Part shown: positions 54,923 through 60,922 of the stretch, one piece after another | How the letters are laid out: each line of letters begins with the position of its first letter | Numbering within the stretch: position 1 is the first letter of the stretch | DNA from: an uncultured bacterium | Lineage (GTDB): Bacteria > Actinomycetota > Coriobacteriia > Coriobacteriales > Eggerthellaceae | DNA length: 60,922 bases | NCBI GenBank assembly: GCA_947564525.1 | Contig: CANOCK010000002.1 | Location: 1 to 60,922 of the forward strand | Reading direction: 5' to 3' | Translations under genes and position numbers: made by a program | The notes under the pieces: generated by a model | Told to the model about the DNA's origin: nothing | What the model saw: the letters and a program-made list of their open reading frames with translations, nothing else | Databases searched by the model: none

Positions 54923-57900
54923 ATGACACGATCCGCTGACGTTCTGCCTGCCAACCTAGCCGCCGCCATCGTGGAGAACACGCCGGCGCCCGTGGCCGAG
55001 CGCTATGCGAGCCTGCCGCGACGGGCCGAGGAGAGCGACTTCGGCGAGTTCGACCGGAACATCGTGGTGCTGGACACCGAGACCACGGGCATATCGCTCA
55101 AGACCGAGGAGCTCACCCAGATTGCCGCCGCGCGGTTGGAACATGGCCAGGTCACCGACTGGTTCGTGACCTTCGTCAATCCGGGCAGGCCCATCCCCGA
55201 GGAGATATCGCGCCTGACCTCCATCACCGACGCCGACGTGGCCGACGCGCCTTCGCCCACCGAGGCCCTGGAGCAGCTGGTCGCCTTCGTGGGAGACGCC
55301 AAGGTGGTGGCCCACAACGCCGAGTTCGACCGCAACTTCACCACCAAGCACGTGGCGGGCTATCCATTGCTGGATAACCTATGGATCGACTCCCTGGAGC
55401 TCGCCCGCATCGCGCTGCCCCGCATGCGGTCCCATCGCCTCATCGACCTGGTGAAGGCCTTCGATGCGCCGTTGTCCACCCACCGGGCCGACGCCGACGT
55501 GGCAGCCACCTGCGCTCTCTACCGCCTCCTGCTGGCCGCCGTGGACTCCATGCCTTCGGCGCTGCTGGCCAAGGTGGCGTCCCTGGCCGATCAGGAAGCG
55601 TGGCCTACCGGCGCGGTGTTCTCCTTCTTCGCCGAGCGACACCAGCAGGAAGCTGACCAGCAGTCCGGCGCCGCTGCCCGTCCCGAGCCCTTCGCCATCC
55701 GGTCTCTGCGGCGGGTGCGCGTGGCCGAGGAGCCCTCCCGCTCCAAGGACGACGCCGAGCAGCTAGCGGCCTCGCCTCAAGGGCTGCGATTCCCCTCCGA
55801 GGAGGCCATTGACAAGGCGTTCTCCAGAGATGGCTTGGTGGGAATCTTGTACGCGAGCTTCGAGCCCCGGGTGGAGCAGCGGGCCATGGCCCGAGCGGTG
55901 GGCCATGCGTTCGCTGCCTCGGAGAACCTGGTGGTCGAGGCGGGCACCGGCGTGGGGAAGTCCATGGCCTACCTGGTGCCAGCGGCTCTGACGGCGCGCG
56001 CCAACAACGTGACCGTGGGCGTGGCCACCAAGACCAACGCGCTGCTCGACCAGCTGGTCTACCATGAGCTCCCTGCCCTGGCTGAGGCCCTGCAGAAGGC
56101 GGAGCCCGACGCCCCGCCCCTGGCCTACGCTGCGCTGAAGGGGTTCTCCCATTACATATGCTTGCGCAAGGCCCAGCGCCTCGCCGAGGGAGGCGCTCGC
56201 CTGCGGCCCGTGGCGGGCGTCGAGCGCACCCAGGCGCCGGCCATCGCCACGCTGCTCTCCTTCATCGAGCAGACGGGTTACGACGACCTCGACTCCCTGA
56301 AGATAGACCGGCGGCTGCTGCCCAAGGTGGCCTACACCACCACCAGCCACGAGTGCCTGCGCCGCAAGTGCCCCTTCTTCGGCACGACCTGCTTCGTCCA
56401 TGGCGCGCGGCGGCGTGCCCAGGGGGCTGACGTGGTGGTGACCAACCACAGCCTGCTCTTCTGCGACCTCGCCGCCGACAACGGCCTGCTCCCCCCGAGC
56501 CGCTTCTGGGTGGTGGACGAGGCCCACAGCGCCGAGAACGAGGCGCGCCGGGCCTTCTCGCTGACGTTGTCGGCCGAGGAGATATCCTTCCTGGCTCGGC
56601 GCCTCGGCGAGGTGGATTCCACCCGCAACGTGTTCGTGCGCGCCGAGCGCAACGTGACGGCCCCGGGCTCCGACGGCGACGGCACGCTGTTCTTCGCGCT
56701 GACGGCCAAGGCGAAGAAGGCCGGGTCCGGCTTTGCCGAGGCCGCGGCCGCGTTCAACGAGCGCTTGCGCGACCTGCTGTTCTTCGACGACTCGCCCCGG
56801 GCCAAGGGCTACGATACCGTGGAGGTGTGGGTCAACGACCAGGTGCGCGTCAGCCAGCGGTTCGCGGGGCTGGCCGAGGCCGGTGCCGAGCTAGTGGAAC
56901 GGGCAGAGAAGCTGACGACGGCCTGCCAAGAGCTGGTGGGCTACCTGGAGGACGTCGAGGGCGCCCAGGTCATCCAGCGCGAGATCGCCAGCGCTGCCAT
57001 GGAGCTCAAGGAGCTGGCCAACGCCGCCGACGTCATCCTGCGCAAGGGCGGCGAGGAGTACGTCTACGCCGCCACGTTGAGCCGCAAGCCCGAGCGCATC
57101 CAGGACCGCATCGAGGCGCTGCCCTACAACGTGGGCGCCACTCTGGCCGAGACCTTCTACGCCTCCGCCTTCTCGGTGGTCTACGCCTCGGCCACCCTGG
57201 CCGTGGGCAGCAGCTTCCGCTCCTTCGAGGAGGCCATGGGCCTCGGCGCCGACGAGGGCGGCCCCGGTCGCCCGGCCGAGCTGCAGCTGTCATCGAGCTA
57301 CGACTTCGACAGCCACATGAAGGTCTATGTGCCCGAGGACATGCCCGAGCCGAACGACCCGGCCTACCTGCCCAAGCTCCAAGCGCTGCTGGCCGCCGCC
57401 CACGTGGCCCAGCAGGGCAGCATGCTCACCCTGTTCACCAACCGCCGCGAGATGGAAGCCTGCTTCGATGCGGTGGATGGCCCGATGCGCGCCCACGACC
57501 TGCGCCTGGTCCAGCAGCGCAAGGGCATATCCATCAAGGGCCTGCGCGACGAGTTCCTGGCCGACGAGCACCTGTCCCTGTTCGCCCTCAAGAGCTTCTG
57601 GGAGGGCTTCGACGCCCCGGGCGCCACCCTTCGCGGCGTGGTCATCCCCAAGCTGCCCTTCGCCAAGCCGAGCGACCCGCTGGCCTGCGAGCGCTCCCAG
57701 CGCCACAGCCGGGCCTGGCAGATGTTCTCCCTTCCGCAAGCGGTGCTGGAGGTGAAGCAGGCGGCGGGCCGGCTGATCCGCTCCGCCGAGGACGAGGGCA
57801 TCCTCATCCTGGCGGACCGGCGGCTGCTGACCAAGGGCTACGGCCGTCACTTCCTCGAGAGCCTGCCAAGCCGCACCATCATGGTGGCGCCCATGGACGA

Positions 57901-57934
57901 GATCGTCGCGGACATCGAGAGGAGGCGCCCCTGA
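54923..57934 (+). CDS. dinG: DnaQ-type exonuclease fused to DinG-family helicase
   Basis: 1003 residues. The N-terminal 3'-5' exonuclease (about 40-205) has VVLDTETTG, VVAHNAEFDRNF and HRADADVAAT. The XPD-like superfamily 2 helicase has Walker A VEAGTGVGKSMAYLV, a cysteine-bearing insertion (CLRK..., CLRRKCPFFGTTC) that may bind 4Fe-4S, the DEAH box VVDEAHSAEN and C-terminal KQAAGRLIRS. This exonuclease-helicase fusion is the Gram-positive DinG arrangement, and in some species the helicase activity is lost. ATG follows AGGGAG. Divergent from the membrane protein gene at 85 bases. Confidence 0.93.
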   Translation: MTRSADVLPANLAAAIVENTPAPVAERYASLPRRAEESDFGEFDRNIVVLDTETTGISLKTEELTQIAAARLEHGQVTDWFVTFVNPGRPIPEEISRLTSITDADVADAPSPTEALEQLVAFVGDAKVVAHNAEFDRNFTTKHVAGYPLLDNLWIDSLELARIALPRMRSHRLIDLVKAFDAPLSTHRADADVAATCALYRLLLAAVDSMPSALLAKVASLADQEAWPTGAVFSFFAERHQQEADQQSGAAARPEPFAIRSLRRVRVAEEPSRSKDDAEQLAASPQGLRFPSEEAIDKAFSRDGLVGILYASFEPRVEQRAMARAVGHAFAASENLVVEAGTGVGKSMAYLVPAALTARANNVTVGVATKTNALLDQLVYHELPALAEALQKAEPDAPPLAYAALKGFSHYICLRKAQRLAEGGARLRPVAGVERTQAPAIATLLSFIEQTGYDDLDSLKIDRRLLPKVAYTTTSHECLRRKCPFFGTTCFVHGARRRAQGADVVVTNHSLLFCDLAADNGLLPPSRFWVVDEAHSAENEARRAFSLTLSAEEISFLARRLGEVDSTRNVFVRAERNVTAPGSDGDGTLFFALTAKAKKAGSGFAEAAAAFNERLRDLLFFDDSPRAKGYDTVEVWVNDQVRVSQRFAGLAEAGAELVERAEKLTTACQELVGYLEDVEGAQVIQREIASAAMELKELANAADVILRKGGEEYVYAATLSRKPERIQDRIEALPYNVGATLAETFYASAFSVVYASATLAVGSSFRSFEEAMGLGADEGGPGRPAELQLSSSYDFDSHMKVYVPEDMPEPNDPAYLPKLQALLAAAHVAQQGSMLTLFTNRREMEACFDAVDGPMRAHDLRLVQQRKGISIKGLRDEFLADEHLSLFALKSFWEGFDAPGATLRGVVIPKLPFAKPSDPLACERSQRHSRAWQMFSLPQAVLEVKQAAGRLIRSAEDEGILILADRRLLTKGYGRHFLESLPSRTIMVAPMDEIVADIERRRP

Positions 57935-58009
57935 CCGTGCTCGGAAGGGCCCGGCCTGGCCGCCCTAGCGCGCCGGCCGATGCCCCCGCGCCCCCGAGGG
58001 CCCCTGCCC

Positions 58010-59143
58010 ATGGCTCGACGCGACCGCAACATAACCGAAGGCGCCCATATCAAGCGCAACACCCACGGCACCTCCAACGAGCTGTCCTTCAGCGTGCTCG
58101 ATGCGGCGAAGAACACCGCTGACGCCACCGACCCGGTCCAGCGCGAGGACCCCTTCTGGGCTGAGAACCGCGAGGAGGTGACCCGCCGCAAGAAGCGCCG
58201 TCGCCAGCGTCGTCTGCGGACCCAGCTGGCCGGGGGCGCCCTGGTCGTGGCCCTAGGGGCCCTGGCGGGCTGGGCCATCTACGCCGGTTTGCAGGTGAGC
58301 CACGAGATGCAGGCCGAGTTGGGCCGCGCCATCGGGCTCATCCAAGAGGCCGATGGCGCGGTGCTCCCCTTCGACGAGGTGGTGGTGAAGGCCATGACCG
58401 AGCCGGCGCCCATCCTGGCCGAGGAGGACCTCCCGAAGGCCTACGAGGAGGCCGCGGCCCAGCTCGACGCCGCGGCCCCGCAGCTCGACTCGGCTCGGGC
58501 CATCGTGGAGGGGGTGCAGCCGGACCTGCGCAGCGCCCGCGACCTGGAGGCGTCCAACGAGTTGCTGCGCAGCCTCAACGCGCGGCGCAACATGATGGCC
58601 TCGGGGCGCGAGGCGCTGGACGCCGCCTCGGACACCATCCAGGCCTACCGCCACGTGGGCCAGGGGTGGGACCAGCTGCTGGCTGCCGACGCCCTGGCCC
58701 GCGACGCCGCGGCCCTGGCCTCCTTGGCCGGCGAGGGCAACATGAGGGCCTCCTTGGCCAAGACCGAGGAGGCATTGGCGGCCTTCTCCCAGGCCAAGGG
58801 CGAGTTCACCGTGGCCCAGAGCCTGGCGCCCGAAGTGGACCTCGCCCCCTACGTCGACTACGCTGCCCTGCGGCTCGAGGCCCAGCAGGCCGCCCGGGCC
58901 TCGGGCTACGCCTTCCTCGGCTCCGACGTCGAGGGCGCGGTGCAGCAGAACAACCTCTACAACTCCCTGGACTCCGAGGCGGCCAATCTCATGCGGGACC
59001 TGGGGCACGACCCGGCGGCCTTGGTGGAGGCGCGGTTCAACGAGCAGCGGGCCACGCTGTTCGAGAGCTACCGCCAGGCTCGTGGCCAGGCTTCGGACGC
59101 CGACGCTTTTTTGAACGATTATGTGGGAGCTCTGGGCGGATAG
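58010..59143 (+). CDS. Single-pass membrane protein with helical extracellular part, unknown
   Basis: 377 residues from the ATG at 58010 (ten codons earlier at 57980 is also possible). A cytoplasmic region rich in charged residues ends RRKKRRRQRRLR. One helix (LAGGALVVALGALAGWAIYAG) follows, then about 280 residues of Ala/Glu/Leu-rich helix, probably coiled coil. No domain is recognised. It follows dinG by 75 bases and precedes an M28-like peptidase gene. Confidence 0.6.
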   Translation: MARRDRNITEGAHIKRNTHGTSNELSFSVLDAAKNTADATDPVQREDPFWAENREEVTRRKKRRRQRRLRTQLAGGALVVALGALAGWAIYAGLQVSHEMQAELGRAIGLIQEADGAVLPFDEVVVKAMTEPAPILAEEDLPKAYEEAAAQLDAAAPQLDSARAIVEGVQPDLRSARDLEASNELLRSLNARRNMMASGREALDAASDTIQAYRHVGQGWDQLLAADALARDAAALASLAGEGNMRASLAKTEEALAAFSQAKGEFTVAQSLAPEVDLAPYVDYAALRLEAQQAARASGYAFLGSDVEGAVQQNNLYNSLDSEAANLMRDLGHDPAALVEARFNEQRATLFESYRQARGQASDADAFLNDYVGALGG

Positions 59144-59145
59144 CG

Positions 59146-59151
59146 TATAAT
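59146..59151 (+). promoter_or_regulatory. -10 element upstream of the M28-like gene
   Basis: TATAAT directly after the preceding stop codon, 63 bases before the start. No clear -35. Confidence 0.4.
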
Positions 59152-59214
59152 TATGCAAGCTTTGTGCTCTCAGGAACCTACCAAATTCGAACCATCAACG
59201 AGAGGCGAAAAGGC

Positions 59215-60922
59215 ATGGCAGACATCCTGGATAATGCCGCGCACCTAGCGCAGACGATTGGCGCTCGCCCCGCCGGCACCGAAGAGGAGCGCCAGGCGGC
59301 GCTCTACCTCAGCGAGGCCTTCCAGCGCAAGGCGGGCCTGCCCACCGAGGTGGAGGACTTCACCTGCCCGACGGACTTCGAGCTGCCGCGGGCGATCCTG
59401 TGCATCCTGGCCGTGGTGCTCACGGCGCTCACCTTCTTCATACCGGTGCTCGTGGTGGTCGCCTTCATCGTCACGCTGCTGCTGGCGGCCCTCTATGCGG
59501 TGGAGACCCTGGTGCGTCCCGTGCTCGCCCGGGCCCTGTCCCATGGGGCCAGCCAGAACGTCGTGGCCAAGTTCGAGCCGGCTCCCAAGGGAGACGCCCG
59601 CGCCGCGCGCCAGCGCAAGGTGGTGCTGGTGGCCCACTACGACACTGGCAAGGTGCGCGCGGAGCTGCAGCCGGCGCTCATGCCGCTGATGCCCATCCTG
59701 CAGTGGGCCACGGTGGGCGGCATGGTGGTGCTGGCCCTGATGCTGCTGGTGCGCATGGTTTCCATGCCCACGGGCCCCTTCGCCGTGGTGGTCACGGTGC
59801 TGAGCGCCCTGGCCTGCGTGGCCTGCCTCCTGCCCGTCGTCTCCTTCGCCCTGCACCGCAGCGCCCCCTACAACGAGGGCGCCAACTGCAACGCCGCGGG
59901 CGTGGCGGTGCTGCTGGAAGTGGCCCAGCGGGTGCGCAAGGGCCACGCGCGCGCCGAGGAGATGCGCGCCATGGAGGTGCGCGTCCATGGCGAGCAGGCG
60001 GCGCGGGAGAGGGGGCTGGTCCCCGAAGGCGCGGCCCTGGTCTACGAGACCGAGGCCCAGGAGGCCGCGGCGTCGGCGGAGGATCGCCTGATGGCTGCCA
60101 AGGCTGCGGTGGCCATGCTGACCGGCAAGCCGGTGAGCGCAACAGTGAACATCGACCTGGCCGAGGAGGAAGGCCCTGCTGACGAGCGTCCTATGGTCGA
60201 GCAGGATGCAGAGGCCCTGGCAGCCGAGGCTGCTCAGCTCCAGGCCGACGCTCAGCTGGTGGAGGAGGCCGCCGAGGCCCTGGCCCCGGCTGAGGAGCCG
60301 GCAGCCTTCGACCCGTCCGAGAACACCGTGGAGGAGCAGCCGGTCACCTTCAGTCTCGGCGGAGGCCCCACGGTGACCTTGCGCGATGCTGCCCCGGCGC
60401 CCGCGCCGGCACCGCCAGCACCGGCGGCACAGCCCAGCTCGCACGACGACGATGTGCCCGACTGGTTCAAGGCCGCCCGCGCCAAGGCCCGCAAGAACGT
60501 CGGCTCCCGCCCGACGCCGTCGGTGACGCGCTCCCGCTACGCCGAGGCGGCGGCCACGGCCCAGGAGGCCATCGACGCCCGCAACGCCGCCCAGGAGGCC
60601 GCCGATGCCGCCGCCTCCGAGCGGCGCGCCATGACCGAGACCGAAGCGCGCCTGGCCCAGGTGCACGCCACCCTCCTGGAGCAGCACCCTGTGCGCACTC
60701 CTGGCTCCCACGCCCAAGTGGCGCCGGCGGCTCCCGCCGGCGAGGCTGGCCAGGCTGAGGGCCGCGAGGAGGTGCGCACCGTCGCCTTCGCCCCGGTGGA
60801 GATCAACGGCGACGAGCTGAAGCGCGAGGCCCAGAAGCAGCGGGAGGGCGACCAGGTGGCCACGGTGGCGGCCGACGGCCCGGTCGCCGAGGCCGCGCTC
60901 GAGGCGGCCGCGCCTGCCCCAG
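59215..60922 (+). CDS. M28-family-like membrane metallopeptidase, partial (runs off the window)
   Basis: At least 569 residues, open to the last base. The N-terminus IGARPAGTEEERQAALYLSE is the usual start of M28 aminopeptidase-like domains. Transmembrane helices interrupt the domain (AILCILAVVLTALTFFIPVL; ATVGGMVVLALMLLVRMV; and one more). The metal motif VVLVAHYDTGK gives His and Asp. The second motif is NEGANCNAAGV, where most M28 enzymes have GANDN, so a metal-ligand aspartate is replaced by cysteine. A long Ala/Glu-rich disordered tail starts near residue 275. The ATG at 59215 follows AGAGGCGAAAAGG. Confidence 0.75.
   Translation, partial: MADILDNAAHLAQTIGARPAGTEEERQAALYLSEAFQRKAGLPTEVEDFTCPTDFELPRAILCILAVVLTALTFFIPVLVVVAFIVTLLLAALYAVETLVRPVLARALSHGASQNVVAKFEPAPKGDARAARQRKVVLVAHYDTGKVRAELQPALMPLMPILQWATVGGMVVLALMLLVRMVSMPTGPFAVVVTVLSALACVACLLPVVSFALHRSAPYNEGANCNAAGVAVLLEVAQRVRKGHARAEEMRAMEVRVHGEQAARERGLVPEGAALVYETEAQEAAASAEDRLMAAKAAVAMLTGKPVSATVNIDLAEEEGPADERPMVEQDAEALAAEAAQLQADAQLVEEAAEALAPAEEPAAFDPSENTVEEQPVTFSLGGGPTVTLRDAAPAPAPAPPAPAAQPSSHDDDVPDWFKAARAKARKNVGSRPTPSVTRSRYAEAAATAQEAIDARNAAQEAADAAASERRAMTETEARLAQVHATLLEQHPVRTPGSHAQVAPAAPAGEAGQAEGREEVRTVAFAPVEINGDELKREAQKQREGDQVATVAADGPVAEAALEAAAPAP

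Overview
The window is GC-rich chromosomal DNA around a replication origin. The gene content points to an anaerobic, high-GC Gram-positive actinobacterium, most likely of the Coriobacteriia (Eggerthella/Adlercreutzia/Slackia type). It includes a PASTA-domain Ser/Thr kinase, pyruvate:ferredoxin oxidoreductase, an LAxTG sorting signal, giant secreted Listeria-Bacteroides-repeat (InlB B-repeat) proteins, and parABS beside rpmH-rnpA-yidD-yidC-jag-rsmG. The taxonomic placement is an inference from gene content, not a database match.

Left part (1-35 kb), accessory-rich. After pknB (275-2089) comes about 1.1 kb of non-coding, repeat-laden DNA. Three very large secreted repeat proteins (P1 3213-8306, P2 21201-27219, P3 29667-32777) and one decayed paralogue (19711-20681) all lie on the minus strand. 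Two AAA/DUF4143 ATPase genes (27852-29123, 33383-34687) alternate with P2 and P3. P2 is split from its signal peptide by a run of 11 G, and 10 or 13 G would restore the frame, so it looks like a phase-variable surface protein caught in the OFF state (or a homopolymer error). Each ATPase gene has a four-unit, 23-bp-period tandem array 35-38 bp upstream of its start codon. P1, P2 and the pseudogene have long leaders with small hairpins whose loops share CTCGC. Between these lie porGD-porA-porB (8888-12155), a transglutaminase-like LAQTG-anchored surface protein (12457-15360), a LysR-type sensor domain without DNA-binding domain beside a small XRE repressor, a radical SAM/SPASM enzyme and a DUF151 protein.

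Middle part (35-47 kb), replication core. gyrA, gyrB, recF and dnaN read leftward. dnaA, rpmH and onward read rightward. Between dnaN and dnaA sits a gene for an HATPase plus winged-helix protein. DnaA-box-like clusters lie both upstream of dnaN (43141-43183) and between dnaA and rpmH (46614-46749), so the origin lies in about 42.9-46.9 kb and may be bipartite.

Right part (47-61 kb), housekeeping. rpmH, rnpA, yidD, yidC, jag, rsmG, parA and parB form a rightward run with three perfect parS sites. They are followed by rlmN (minus), ddl, a small membrane protein (minus), a DnaQ-DinG exonuclease-helicase, a single-pass membrane protein, and an M28-like membrane peptidase cut off by the window end.

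Several families of intergenic repeats occur: a 138-bp element with terminal inverted repeats in two copies 37 kb apart, a 37-bp perfect palindrome sharing sequence with short repeats after pknB, an 80-bp repeat in three copies, and two larger imperfect inverted repeats around P3.
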